This document shows positions 45,657 through 54,950 of a DNA stretch of 64,000 nt, piece after piece. The notes below the pieces were generated by a model. It searched no databases and was not told the DNA's origin. It saw nothing but the letters and a program-made list of their open reading frames with translations. Within the stretch, counting starts at the first letter, position 1, and every line of letters begins with the position of its first letter. The translations under genes were made by a program, and so were the position numbers. The stretch is from CAWBAT01 sp046331665 (GTDB taxonomy: Bacteria > Acidobacteriota > Terriglobia > Versatilivoradales > Versatilivoraceae), in assembly GCA_046331665.1 (NCBI GenBank), contig JAXLQK010000012.1, positions 146,207 to 210,206 of the forward strand, read 5' to 3'.

Positions 45657-47015
45657 TCATGATTCTCCAGATTCTTTCTTGGAGTGTTTTACTCGATTCC
45701 TCCAAACTTTCAATCGTTCCTTCAGGGTACTCTCATAACCTTGATCTGACGGTTTATAGTAGATCTTCCCGAGAAGTGATTGAGGAAGGCAATCCATGTC
45801 GGTGACTCGTTCCGAATAGTGGTGGGCATACTTGTATCCTTTTGAGTAGCCCAAATCTTTCATCAGGGACGTGGGAGCATTCCGCAAATGGAAAGGGACT
45901 GGTTCTGCGACCGTCCTCTTGATGTCCCCTTGTACGGCTTCGTAAGCTGTGTAAACGGAGTTTGATTTTGGAGCCGCAGCCATATAAAGAGCGGCCTCGG
46001 CCAGAGCCAGGGTGCCTTCCGGAAGACCGATGAAATGAAAAGCTTGCATGGCGCTGACAGCCAGGGGCAGGGCCGCGGGGTCTGCCAATCCCACATCTTC
46101 GCTTGCGAATCGCACAATCCGTCGGGCAATGTATAGTGGATCTTCCCCAGATTCGAGCATTCGCCCAAGCCAATACAGCGTGGCATCCGGATCGCTATTG
46201 CGCATCGACTTGTGCAAGGCGGAAATCAGGTTGAAATGTTCCTCACCAGATTTGTCATAGAGCAGCATCTTTCGTTGGAAGGCATCTGTGAGAATGTCTG
46301 CGGTGATGATTTTCTTCCCGTCAGCCCCCTTCGCCACCAATTGGCTGACGAGCTCAAGGGTATTGTAAGCCGTGCGGGCATCTCCGTTGGCAAAGGTGGC
46401 AATCTGAGTCAGCAGATCTTCTCCAATCTCAATGGGCTCCGCTCCCAAACCCCGTGTGGCATCGTTGAGGGCTTTCGTTAAAAGGATCAGGATGTCCGCG
46501 ACGCTCAGGGGCTCTAAGACGTATACCTTGGACCGTGAGAGCAATGAAGCATTGATCTCGAAGGAAGGATTTTCCGTAGTGGCCCCGATTAAGATGATAT
46601 TGCCGGTCTCTACGTGAGGAAGAAAAGCGTCTTGCTGAGCCTTGTTAAAGCGGTGAATTTCGTCGATGAATAGAATTGTCCGATGGCCATAGGCACGGGC
46701 TCTTTCTGCCTCTGCCATCACTGCCTTGATCTCTTTGATCCCGGCCAACACAGCGCTGAAAGGAACGAAATCCGAGCGAGTCAACTTGGCAATCACTTGG
46801 GCCAGGGATGTTTTCCCGGTTCCAGGCGGTCCCCACAAGATGATCGACTGAAGCTCGTCGCGATCGATATTCATTCTCAGGGGCTTTCCCGGGGCAAGCA
46901 AATGTTTTTGTCCCACGAAGTCCTCCAAGGACTGAGGCCGCATGCGATCCGCCAATGGGCTCATCCGGTCCGGATCTTTTTTTGAATCACTTTGGAGGTT
47001 TGTGAATAAATCCAT
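45657..47015 (-). CDS. rarA: RarA/MgsA replication-associated recombination ATPase
   Basis: A 452-residue AAA+ protein. It opens with SPLADRMRPQSLEDFVGQKHLL, has Walker A WGPPGTGKTSLAQ (near 60-72), Walker B ILFIDEIHRFNKAQQDAFLPHVE (near 115) and ATTENPSFEIN as sensor 1. The C-terminal half has the tetramerisation domain with KSMRNSDPDATLYWLGRML and the conserved DLGYSKGYKYAHHY. The protein acts at stalled replication forks. It lies 60 bases after the SpoU gene but on the same strand, order SpoU-rarA. Confidence 0.95.
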   Translation of the reverse strand: MDLFTNLQSDSKKDPDRMSPLADRMRPQSLEDFVGQKHLLAPGKPLRMNIDRDELQSIILWGPPGTGKTSLAQVIAKLTRSDFVPFSAVLAGIKEIKAVMAEAERARAYGHRTILFIDEIHRFNKAQQDAFLPHVETGNIILIGATTENPSFEINASLLSRSKVYVLEPLSVADILILLTKALNDATRGLGAEPIEIGEDLLTQIATFANGDARTAYNTLELVSQLVAKGADGKKIITADILTDAFQRKMLLYDKSGEEHFNLISALHKSMRNSDPDATLYWLGRMLESGEDPLYIARRIVRFASEDVGLADPAALPLAVSAMQAFHFIGLPEGTLALAEAALYMAAAPKSNSVYTAYEAVQGDIKRTVAEPVPFHLRNAPTSLMKDLGYSKGYKYAHHYSERVTDMDCLPQSLLGKIYYKPSDQGYESTLKERLKVWRNRVKHSKKESGES

Positions 47016-47075
47016 ATGACCTTCAATGCCCTAGCGCAAAAATCATGTGGCAGTCCCGGGACCGGTCAGGAGTCC

Positions 47076-47879
47076 TCATTGGGGGGACATCCTTCTCTGG
47101 CTGGCCGCTTGAGATAAAATGATGGAGACGGCGACCGCAACATTGAGAGATTCCACTGTAGGAGAAAGAGGGATAGTCAATTGATCGTCAACCCGCTTGA
47201 AGAAATCGTCTTCCAGTCCTTGGCCTTCATTGCCAACGATGAGGGCTAGACGTCCTCGAAAATCGATTTGCCGATAATCCGTTCCAGCCCCGGGAGAAGT
47301 AGCATAGAGCCGAAAACCTCTCTTGACGAGAAGGCTCGAAATTTCTCGAGGGTTCAATCCGGCAAAAACAGGAACACGAAACACCGACCCTGCCGAAGCC
47401 CGTAAGGCCTTTAAATTATATGGACTTACGGAGTTGCGGGTCAAAATAACGGCATCGGTTCCAAAGGCCTCGGCTGATCGCAAAAGAGTGCCCAAGTTTC
47501 CGGGATCCTGGAGTCGATCCCCCACTACGATGAAGGCCGGATTTTCAATGATACTTTCCAGGTTCCATTTAGGCATGTAAACAAGAGCAGAAATCCCTTG
47601 AGGAGTCTCCGTGCTGGAGATCTGGTCAAAGACCCCTTCCGAGAATTCCAAAGTTTCGACTCCTTTGGATTTTGAACTCTTCAACAAGTCCTTTAGAAAA
47701 GAGGACTCCTTTCTAGTCTCGCTTATATAGAGAGAATCTATCTTGAGACGACTCTTGACGGCTTCTTCAATCAGCTTGGGTCCCTCAACTAAAACGCGAC
47801 CCTGAGGGTCAGGCCAGCCAATCTTCAGCTGATCTCTGATCTTCTTGACGTGATGATTTGCTGTTGAACGGATGATCAA
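47076..47879 (-). CDS. TrmH/SpoU-family RNA 2'-O-methyltransferase
   Basis: A 267-residue SPOUT enzyme. The N-terminal substrate-binding part has STANHHVKKIRDQL and VLVEGPKLIEEAV. The C-terminal knot has GDRLQDPGNLGTLLRSAEAFGTDAVILT, LALIVGNEGQGLEDD and IPLSPTVESLNVAVAVSIIL, motifs 1-3 of SpoU. TTG 47879 with a good Shine-Dalgarno (AAGGGGA) is the best start. An in-frame TTG at 47924 is also possible. The exact rRNA target is unknown. Confidence 0.9.
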   Translation of the reverse strand: MIIRSTANHHVKKIRDQLKIGWPDPQGRVLVEGPKLIEEAVKSRLKIDSLYISETRKESSFLKDLLKSSKSKGVETLEFSEGVFDQISSTETPQGISALVYMPKWNLESIIENPAFIVVGDRLQDPGNLGTLLRSAEAFGTDAVILTRNSVSPYNLKALRASAGSVFRVPVFAGLNPREISSLLVKRGFRLYATSPGAGTDYRQIDFRGRLALIVGNEGQGLEDDFFKRVDDQLTIPLSPTVESLNVAVAVSIILSQAASQRRMSPQ

Positions 47880-47948
47880 TGGTTCCCCTTCATTGTGAGA
47901 TTCAGATCGTTGACCGTACCTCAAATGTTATGCTAACTTGCTAAGCCA

Positions 47949-48587
47949 ATGATAACGCAACGAATAAAGATACAAGATACCACGATTGATGAACCTGTTC
48001 TGCAGGTTGTAATGACCTCCATTCAGAATGGGAGAATCATTTCCGCCCCTACGGAAACATTTTACGTCCTGTGTGCAGATCCATTCAACTTGAGGGTTGT
48101 CGAAGAGATTTTCTTGATTACGAAACGTCAGGAATGGAAGCCCTTGCTTCTCCTGGTGGATTCCCTGGAACAAGTGGAAGGAATCACAACGAGTCTGCCC
48201 GATACTTTTTACGAAATCGCCGAGCAATTCTGGCCTGGACCGCTGACCCTGATTCTTCCGGCGGCAAATTGCGTACCTTTAAAAATTACGGGAGGAACGG
48301 GCACTGTCGGTGTCCGCATACCGGACTCGAAAATCGTACGAACCCTCCTAAGAGCCCTGGACAGTCCCCTTACGGGAACGAGTGCCAATCTGTCAACGCA
48401 TTCGGTCTGTTCAACAGCGGACGATGTCTTAATTCAGTTAGGGGGAAAGATTGATTCGGTTCTAGACCAAGGCGACACTCGAGGGCGGGCCCCCTCGACG
48501 ATTCTCGACCTCACGCGTGACCCATTCCGCATCGTGCGAGAAGGTGCCATCCCTGTCCAGAAGCTTTCCCCCTACTTGTCTCCATGA
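47949..48587 (+). CDS. tsaC: L-threonylcarbamoyladenylate synthase (TsaC/Sua5)
   Basis: A 212-residue YrdC-like enzyme making threonylcarbamoyl-AMP for tRNA t6A37. Motifs: GRIISAPTETFYVLCADPFN (near 29-48), KRQEWKPLLLLVDSLEQ, FWPGPLTLILPA (near 94), GTVGVRIPDSKIV and SPLTGTSANLS (near 138). The family often has a KxR motif (KxRxxxxP) at the second position; here it is KRQEWKP, so it is compatible. It is coupled to the next gene by ATGA overlap at 48584-48587. Confidence 0.93.
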   Translation: MITQRIKIQDTTIDEPVLQVVMTSIQNGRIISAPTETFYVLCADPFNLRVVEEIFLITKRQEWKPLLLLVDSLEQVEGITTSLPDTFYEIAEQFWPGPLTLILPAANCVPLKITGGTGTVGVRIPDSKIVRTLLRALDSPLTGTSANLSTHSVCSTADDVLIQLGGKIDSVLDQGDTRGRAPSTILDLTRDPFRIVREGAIPVQKLSPYLSP

Positions 48588-49222
48588 AAGCACGCGGGAA
48601 AAAAATCCTATTCCAACTGTTTTTCGCCTATCTTCCCTCCTTGCTCCTTGCCTACATACTCATCCTTTATGTGCTGATTCGGCGAAGTGCCTCGCTTGAG
48701 GAATCTCAAGAGGCAGACATCATTGTTGTCTTGGGAGCTGCCCAGTACAACGGCAGGCCCTCCCCCGTATTTAGATCCCGCCTGGATCATGCGGCCGAGT
48801 TATTTCACAACAAAAAGGCCGGTAAAATTATGACCACGGGGGGGTACGGCTTTGATCCAAGATACTCGGAAGCTGGGGTTGGCAAGCTCTATCTGACGAA
48901 ACAAAACATTCCTGAAGATTGCATCTACACTGAGACCAGCGGCTTGACCACGAGTGAGAGTATTGAGCGGGCCATTGATTTCTTGAAGCAAAACAATCTC
49001 ACCCGCGTTATTGCCGTCAGCGATGGATTCCACCTGTTTCGCATTAAACGCATTTTTCAAGACCACCAAATCAAGGCTTATGGCTCTCCAGCGCCCCACA
49101 GCGTGATTGAATCTAACCTCCGTTTCCGGATCCTGGCATCATTACGGGAAGTGTTTGTCTTCACCGCCTATATAGCGAAACACTATCTTCATCTTTCGTT
49201 CCCGTTCTTGGACACCGCTTGA
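48584..49222 (+). CDS. YdcF/DUF218 family membrane-anchored protein
   Basis: A 212-residue DUF218 protein. The N-terminal helix FAYLPSLLLAYILILYVLI anchors it, and the domain has ADIIVVLGAAQYNGRPSPVFRSRLDHAAEL (near 45-75), IMTTGGYG, SEAGVGKLYL, ETSGLTTSESI (near 122) and VIAVSDGFHLFRIKRIF (near 145). Members such as ElyC/SanA influence cell-wall assembly; the substrate is unknown. The start overlaps tsaC by four bases, and the 3' end overlaps the convergent peptide-binding gene by 34 bases. Confidence 0.88.
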   Translation: MKARGKKILFQLFFAYLPSLLLAYILILYVLIRRSASLEESQEADIIVVLGAAQYNGRPSPVFRSRLDHAAELFHNKKAGKIMTTGGYGFDPRYSEAGVGKLYLTKQNIPEDCIYTETSGLTTSESIERAIDFLKQNNLTRVIAVSDGFHLFRIKRIFQDHQIKAYGSPAPHSVIESNLRFRILASLREVFVFTAYIAKHYLHLSFPFLDTA

Positions 49223-50799
49223 CTTGTCTCTTCGATCTGTAATCGGAGGGTCTGCAGGAAGTCGAAATTTCCGGCCGGTGATAACTCAAGATTCGAGAGG
49301 CGACGATTGTAGAGACAAACTGTGTCCAGGTACCAGAGACTGATATACGGCAACTCATCGGCCAGTATTTTCTGAATTGCGGAATATGCCATTCGACGTT
49401 TTTCTTGACTGGTTTCCTGTCTGGCAAAATCAATGAGACGATCCACTTCAGCATTCTTGTACCTTCCGCGATTATAGCCTTGTGGGGGGATTTCGCGAGA
49501 ATGAAAGGCTCGTTCAAACAGGTCCGGATCATTGTTTCCGCCGATCCATCGCAGTGAGTACATTTGAAAATTGCCCCTCACGATGTCGGCATAAAAAGTG
49601 CCAAATTCGTAGGATCGAAGATCTACCGCAATGCCCACTTTCTTAAGGGCTTCTTGAATGATCGCGGCGACCTGCCGGGAGGACTCCTCCGTAGAGGTCC
49701 GGAAGGTGAGGTGAAAGCGGCTTCGAAGGCCTGAATCGCCGGGGTCTTTCCAGCCTGCCTCATCAAGGAGTCGACGGGCTTTTTCTGGATCATAGGGATA
49801 GCGCTCGACCTCGGATTCATAGGCCCAATGATTCGGCGGGAGAAGCCCTGATGCCGGGGTCACCAGATCACGCCAGTAATAGCGGATGATCTCCTCTCTC
49901 GGGATGGCATAGGCGATGGCTTTTCTCACTCGTTTGTCCTGAAGAACAGGATCTTGAGCATTCAGGCCAATATATTGGTAATTCGTGCCAGGAACGGCTG
50001 CCACGCGCAGGTTCGATTCGAGTGCAAGTGCCTTGACGAAATCGGGGGTTAAGACATTTTGCGCGAGATCGATGGAACCTTTGCGCAACTCCAAGGCTCG
50101 TGTCGTCGCATCCGGAATCACGACAAACCGGAGACTCTTGATAGATGGCTTCCCTCCGAAATAATCCGAATTTGTTTCAAGAAGGAGGCTTTCTTCGTGC
50201 ATGAAGGAGACAAAACGGTAGGGTCCGGTGCCGATCGGGTGACGTTGAAAGTCGTTTCCTGATCTGCGGGGGACGACCCCTATTCCTCCATTTGTCAGGT
50301 TCCACAAAAATCCTGCAGAGGGCTCTCTTAAGTGGAAAGTAATGGAATGATCATCAGGCGTCTCCATGGACCTGATGATGCGAAACGTTGAGGCTTTCGG
50401 TGACACGAGAGAGCCATTCAACAAAGAGTCAAAAGTATACTTAACGTCGAACGACGTCAGAGGCCTGCCGTCATGAAAGCGGACGCCACTTCGAAGATAA
50501 AACTCATAAGTCAAAGGGTCTGGATTTTCCCAGCGAATGGCGAGATCGGGCAGAATTTCAAAGCTTGGGCCTCGGCGCACGAGGGAATTGAAGAGGAGTT
50601 GTTGAATTCTTTCAGAGTCTGCGCTCAGTCCGATGCGAGGATCAAGACTCGTGGGGCCAGCCTCCAAGGCGATTGAGACGACCTGACTTGTGGGTGTCGT
50701 CGTCTGGCAGCCTGGAGAGGAAAAAATGATGAATAGACCAATCCCCAGCAAACTGGACATTTGGAATCGGCAGAATTTGTGATAGAGGCTATTCCGCAT
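49189..50799 (-). CDS. ABC transporter peptide-binding lipoprotein (SBP family 5)
   Basis: A 536-residue solute-binding lipoprotein. A signal peptide ends with SSPGC as lipobox (near 29-33). Family features: EAGPTSLDPRIGLSADSERIQQLLFNSLVRRG (near 45-75), LRSGVRFHDGRPLTSFDVKYTFDSLL (near 110) and NYQYIGLNAQDPVLQDKRVRKAIAYAIPREEI near 250-290. No permease or ATPase gene is adjacent, so it may serve a transporter encoded elsewhere. Being upstream of no partner but near anmK, it might take up muropeptides, but this is speculation. Confidence 0.88.
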   Translation of the reverse strand: MRNSLYHKFCRFQMSSLLGIGLFIIFSSPGCQTTTPTSQVVSIALEAGPTSLDPRIGLSADSERIQQLLFNSLVRRGPSFEILPDLAIRWENPDPLTYEFYLRSGVRFHDGRPLTSFDVKYTFDSLLNGSLVSPKASTFRIIRSMETPDDHSITFHLREPSAGFLWNLTNGGIGVVPRRSGNDFQRHPIGTGPYRFVSFMHEESLLLETNSDYFGGKPSIKSLRFVVIPDATTRALELRKGSIDLAQNVLTPDFVKALALESNLRVAAVPGTNYQYIGLNAQDPVLQDKRVRKAIAYAIPREEIIRYYWRDLVTPASGLLPPNHWAYESEVERYPYDPEKARRLLDEAGWKDPGDSGLRSRFHLTFRTSTEESSRQVAAIIQEALKKVGIAVDLRSYEFGTFYADIVRGNFQMYSLRWIGGNNDPDLFERAFHSREIPPQGYNRGRYKNAEVDRLIDFARQETSQEKRRMAYSAIQKILADELPYISLWYLDTVCLYNRRLSNLELSPAGNFDFLQTLRLQIEETSQAVSKNGNER

Positions 50800-50927
50800 T
50801 TACTTTACTAATTCGAGGCAGCCGGTGGACGCAGAGTTCGGTGCTTACAAAATCCAGGGCTCGGGGCTTTTTCGGGCCGGCGGCTCCACTTCGAAGATCA
50901 AGATGAGAATTTATTGAGCATCCTTCG

Positions 50928-52130
50928 TCAAGGAGTAGGGCAGCGCCAGGTCCTTTTATAGTTCTTCCCATAGACTACCTTTCCCAAGATGACTTCGTGC
51001 CGTGCGCCGGTGGCAGATGGCACATTCGAAGGTTTAAGATGCAAGGTCTCGTTGGCCAAAAGCGCAAACCCAATCGCCTCTTTAGCCAGTGAAGGAACTC
51101 CTACTGCATCCGATTCTAAAACGACCAACCGCGGCAAAGCTGCTTTGAGCCGCTCCCCCATATAGCGATTCTTGGACCCGCCACCGGAAACGATCAGTTC
51201 ACGGATAGGAGTTCTTTGAATGACGAATCTTTCAATGGCCTGGGCAATCGATTGTGCCGTGAGCTCAGTGGCCGTACAAATCAAATCCTCTGAGCCTGCC
51301 CCGTCGGCGATTTGTATCAGATGATCGACAAATTCATCTCCGAACTGTTCTCGGCCCGCTGTTTTCGGGGGCGCAAAGCCGAAATAGGGATGTTGCATGA
51401 GTTTTTTCAAAACGGTGGGAAGGACCCGGCCGCGACGAGCGAGGTCTCCGTTCCGGTCAAAATTTTTTTGGTTCCGGGTTGCTTTCCGGACTAGGGCATC
51501 AATTACCATGTTCCCAGGGCCGGTATCAAAGGCCGTGACATTCGCTAGTCGTGCCCCGGCAGACAATACAGTCAGATTGGCAATCCCGCCCAAATTGAGG
51601 AGGATCCGACCCTTTCGCGCATGCCTAAAAAGCAGGTAGTCTACATATGGAATCAAGGGTGCCCCCTTGCCGCCAGCGGCCATATCCCGTGGCCTGAAAT
51701 CGCAGACCGTAGTGACACCGGTTTGCTCGGCTATCAGGGAGGCTTCTCCGATCTGAAGGGTTGAAACCATGGGACGGCCGCAAAACTCTCCCGGTTCTGA
51801 TTGATGAAAAATGGTCTGACCATGGCACCCGATTGCATCGATCTGGCGAAATGAAACATGAGCTTCTTCGCACAATTTGGTGACGGTTTCGGTATAAGCC
51901 TCCCCGAGCAAGAAATTCAAGTGGCTAATGACTTGGGCGGAAACTGGATTGCCAGAAGCAACGTGAAGAAGTTTCTGTCGGACTGGGGGATCGAAGGGGA
52001 TCGAAACGAAATGGACGAGTCTTAACCTGGTTTGCCGCCCCGCACCTGCAATTTCGAGGAGGGCGGCATCGACGCCATCCATGGACGTCCCTGACATCAA
52101 TCCAATAAAAAGCTTTGGTTTTTTTGGCAA
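50928..52130 (-). CDS. anmK: anhydro-N-acetylmuramic acid kinase
   Basis: A 400-residue AnmK that phosphorylates and opens 1,6-anhydroMurNAc during peptidoglycan recycling. The start LFIGLMSGTSMDGVDAALLEI (near 7-27) is the family hallmark. Other motifs: GCHGQTIFHQ (near 98), GKGAPLIPYVDYLLFR, LNLGGIANLTVL (near 180), DTGPGNMVIDALV and IVSGGGSKNRYM (near 315). TTG 52130 directly follows the mutS stop codon, so it depends on translational coupling. The final codons read IVYGKNYKRTW. Confidence 0.94.
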   Translation of the reverse strand: MPKKPKLFIGLMSGTSMDGVDAALLEIAGAGRQTRLRLVHFVSIPFDPPVRQKLLHVASGNPVSAQVISHLNFLLGEAYTETVTKLCEEAHVSFRQIDAIGCHGQTIFHQSEPGEFCGRPMVSTLQIGEASLIAEQTGVTTVCDFRPRDMAAGGKGAPLIPYVDYLLFRHARKGRILLNLGGIANLTVLSAGARLANVTAFDTGPGNMVIDALVRKATRNQKNFDRNGDLARRGRVLPTVLKKLMQHPYFGFAPPKTAGREQFGDEFVDHLIQIADGAGSEDLICTATELTAQSIAQAIERFVIQRTPIRELIVSGGGSKNRYMGERLKAALPRLVVLESDAVGVPSLAKEAIGFALLANETLHLKPSNVPSATGARHEVILGKVVYGKNYKRTWRCPTP

Positions 52131-54746
52131 CTATTCTTCCACTTTCGCCTTGAATTCATTGAGCTTTTGCAAGGCCTGCAAAGGAGTCAGCTGGTCTGGA
52201 TTAAGCCTGCGAAGCTCGTCGAGCACTTCATGGTCGCTCAGGACGAAAAGGTTGAGCTGGTTTTCTTGTGAAGTTCGCTTTCGTTTGAAGCTTCCTGCAA
52301 GCTGATCGCTGATCTCGTGCTCTCCTTCCTCATGCTTTTTTAAGATGTTGCGGGCTCTTTCCAGGACACCGGGAGGCAGACCGGCCAATCGCGCTACCTC
52401 AATCCCATAACTTTTATCCGCGGGTCCCGGCTCCACCATTCGCAGGAAAATAATTTCCTGACCGACTTCTTTGACTGCAACATGGTAATTCTTTACTCCA
52501 GGCAGGAGTTCCGCAAGCTCCGTAAGTTCATGGTAATGCGTGGCGAATAAAACCTTGGAGTGTTTGTGTTGATTGAGGAATTCAATGACTGCCCAAGCAA
52601 TTGCCAAGCCATCAAAAGTAGCTGTTCCCCGTCCTACTTCATCAAGAATGACGAGACTCCGTGGAGTGGCGGCGTTCAAAATCACCGCGGTTTCCATCAT
52701 CTCGACCATGAAAGTGGAACGCCCACGTGCCAAATTGTCGGTGGCTCCAATACGCGTGAAGATGCGATCGACCATGGGAAGGCGGGCAAATTGGGCGGGA
52801 ACAAATGAACCTATTTGAGCCATGATGGAGAACAGAGCGGTCTGCCGCAAATAAGTCGATTTTCCACCCATATTGGGCCCAGTGATAATCAGAATTTGGT
52901 CTGTAGAGTCATTTAAATATAAATCGTTTGGAACGAACTTTCCCAAGGGAAGTTGATCGGTCAGTTGTTCAATGACCGGGTGTCGACCTTCTTTGACCAG
53001 GAGCTCACCATCGGAACTAAATTCCGGTCTTATGTAGGAATGGGAATGAGCGACTTCAGCCAAGGAGACGAGGCAGTCCAACTGAGACAGCGCTAAAGCG
53101 CAGCGCCGAATTCGAACAGCTTCCTTTGCGATCCGGGTGCGAAGTTCATTGAAGAGTTCGTATTCAATCTCGGCCATCCTATCTTCGGCACCCAGGACCT
53201 TCTGCTCATATTCCTTCAATTCCGATGTTGTGAACCGTTCTGCACCAACGAGCGTTTGTTTTCGCACATAATCAGAAGGTACGAGGCCCAGATTAGACTT
53301 CGACACCTCAATGTAGTATCCAAAAACATTGTTGAACTTCACTTTTAGGTTCCCAATTCCGGAACGGCTCCGCTCACGGGCCTCCAACTCAACAATGAAT
53401 TGTTTTCCGGACCGGCTGATCTGACGAAGTTCATCAAGCTCGGGATGGTAACCGTCTTGGATCAATCCGCCTTCCGTAAGCAGGAGGGGAGGGTTGTCTC
53501 TGAGAGCCTTGCGAATGGAATCTGTTACATCATCCAGCGGGTCTGCCTGGTCATCGAGCTCCTGCAAACGATTTGCAGCAAATCCCTTCAAATTTTTCTT
53601 GAGCAATGGGACTTGCTCCAACGATTGTCGGAGCGCAACAAGGTCTCGCGCGTTGGCGGTCGCCAGGGTCACTTTAGAGAGTAATCGTTCAACGTCATAG
53701 ACCTTGCGAAGCAGGGTCTTCAGACCTTCGCGCTCGATGAGCTTTCCCTTCAGTTCAGCGAGAGCATCAAGGCGGAGCTGGATCTCCGCGAGATCGATTT
53801 GAGGCCGAAGGATCCAGTTCCTCAACAGTCGTGCCCCCATTCCTGTCGATGTCCTGTCCAGACAAGAGATGAGGGTGGCATGTCGTGTACCATCAAATAA
53901 AGACTCAACCAGCTCAAGATTGCGCACGGTCGAAGAATCCAGCACGAGTGCCCCGCTCAGATCGTAATAGTTCATTTGATCAATGTGTGCGAGTCGGGTT
54001 TTCTGCGTCTCCTTCACATAGTGCAAAATCGCTCCTGCCGCCGTGATGGCTAGATCCCGGCCCTGACACCCAAACCCTTCCAGGCTAATGACCCCGAAGT
54101 GTTCTGTGAGCGTCCGTTCGGCATAATCTGCAGAAAATATCCAACTTTCAATGGTTGTCTTAGAGGCGACTGTTTGGATGATTGCCTGAAGCCGCGGCTG
54201 TTGCGCGAGGGAGGGATGTATCACTTCTCTGGGCTTCAGGCGCTCCAACTCGGTCTGAAATTGATCGAAGGCCGTCTCTCCCCTGAATTCCGTGATCAAG
54301 AAATGCCCCGTGGAGAGGTCCATGGAAGCTAGCCCCACGCCCCGCTGATCAGCGCAAACGGCACTGAGATAGTTATTTTCTTGGGGCTCCAGCAAGTTGC
54401 CGTCAGCAACCGTACCCGGTGTGAGAACGCGGCTGACTTCTCGCCGGACTAGCTTTTGTGAGGGCTTCGGGCGTTCAACTTGGTCACATACCGCGATCTT
54501 GTAACCCTTGCGGACCAACTTTGCCATGTAGCTATCGGCGGCATGATAGGGGACGCCACACATCGGTACTGCCATCCCTTTTTCCTTGTTTCGGGAGGTG
54601 AGGGTGATCTCCAGTTCTCTTGAAGCGATGACCGCGTCTTCAAAGAAAAGCTCATAAAAATCTCCGAGCCTGAAAAAGACAAGGGCATGAGGAAATTCTT
54701 TCTTTACCCGATGATACTGGGCCATCATGGGGGTTGAGGGTTCCAT
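52131..54746 (-). CDS. mutS: DNA mismatch repair protein MutS
   Basis: An 871-residue MutS1. The mismatch-binding motif is FRLGDFYELFFEDA (near 20-33, Phe-X-Glu in FYE). The C-terminal ATPase has ITGPNMGGKSTYLRQTALFSIMAQIG (near 620-645), the STFMVEM and DEVGRGTATFDGLAIAW (near 695) signatures and an ATHYHELTEL loop. It starts at ATG 54746; a longer in-frame reading begins at 54836 but that would start inside the promoter. The next gene is anmK. No mutL is in this window. Confidence 0.95.
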   Translation of the reverse strand: MEPSTPMMAQYHRVKKEFPHALVFFRLGDFYELFFEDAVIASRELEITLTSRNKEKGMAVPMCGVPYHAADSYMAKLVRKGYKIAVCDQVERPKPSQKLVRREVSRVLTPGTVADGNLLEPQENNYLSAVCADQRGVGLASMDLSTGHFLITEFRGETAFDQFQTELERLKPREVIHPSLAQQPRLQAIIQTVASKTTIESWIFSADYAERTLTEHFGVISLEGFGCQGRDLAITAAGAILHYVKETQKTRLAHIDQMNYYDLSGALVLDSSTVRNLELVESLFDGTRHATLISCLDRTSTGMGARLLRNWILRPQIDLAEIQLRLDALAELKGKLIEREGLKTLLRKVYDVERLLSKVTLATANARDLVALRQSLEQVPLLKKNLKGFAANRLQELDDQADPLDDVTDSIRKALRDNPPLLLTEGGLIQDGYHPELDELRQISRSGKQFIVELEARERSRSGIGNLKVKFNNVFGYYIEVSKSNLGLVPSDYVRKQTLVGAERFTTSELKEYEQKVLGAEDRMAEIEYELFNELRTRIAKEAVRIRRCALALSQLDCLVSLAEVAHSHSYIRPEFSSDGELLVKEGRHPVIEQLTDQLPLGKFVPNDLYLNDSTDQILIITGPNMGGKSTYLRQTALFSIMAQIGSFVPAQFARLPMVDRIFTRIGATDNLARGRSTFMVEMMETAVILNAATPRSLVILDEVGRGTATFDGLAIAWAVIEFLNQHKHSKVLFATHYHELTELAELLPGVKNYHVAVKEVGQEIIFLRMVEPGPADKSYGIEVARLAGLPPGVLERARNILKKHEEGEHEISDQLAGSFKRKRTSQENQLNLFVLSDHEVLDELRRLNPDQLTPLQALQKLNEFKAKVEE

Positions 54747-54807
54747 TAATTCTAATCTCCCATGGCGGTGGACGTGTAGAGAAACGATTGGTGCCAAAAA
54801 TCCCCGA

Positions 54808-54836
54808 AGTATATAATTCGATCTCCGGGGTGTCAA
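54808..54836 (-). promoter_or_regulatory. near-consensus sigma-70 promoter of mutS
   Basis: On the minus strand TTGACA (54836-54831) and TATACT (54813-54808) are spaced by 17 bases, one mismatch from consensus. The mutS ATG lies 61 bases downstream. Confidence 0.65.
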
Positions 54837-54950
54837 CGCAAGCGGCCCCCTTTCGGTTCGCCCGATATAAACATTACCGTTTAAATTCCAAGGATGTAAA
54901 AGAAAAAGCCGGCCGTACCGGATGGCTTGTTCTCAGCCGGCTCTGGACAT

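Noticed and set aside
54747..54836. N-terminal extension of MutS (30 residues)
   Set aside because: It would begin at the -35 box of the promoter and lacks MutS similarity; the family start is MEPSTPMMAQYHRVK.
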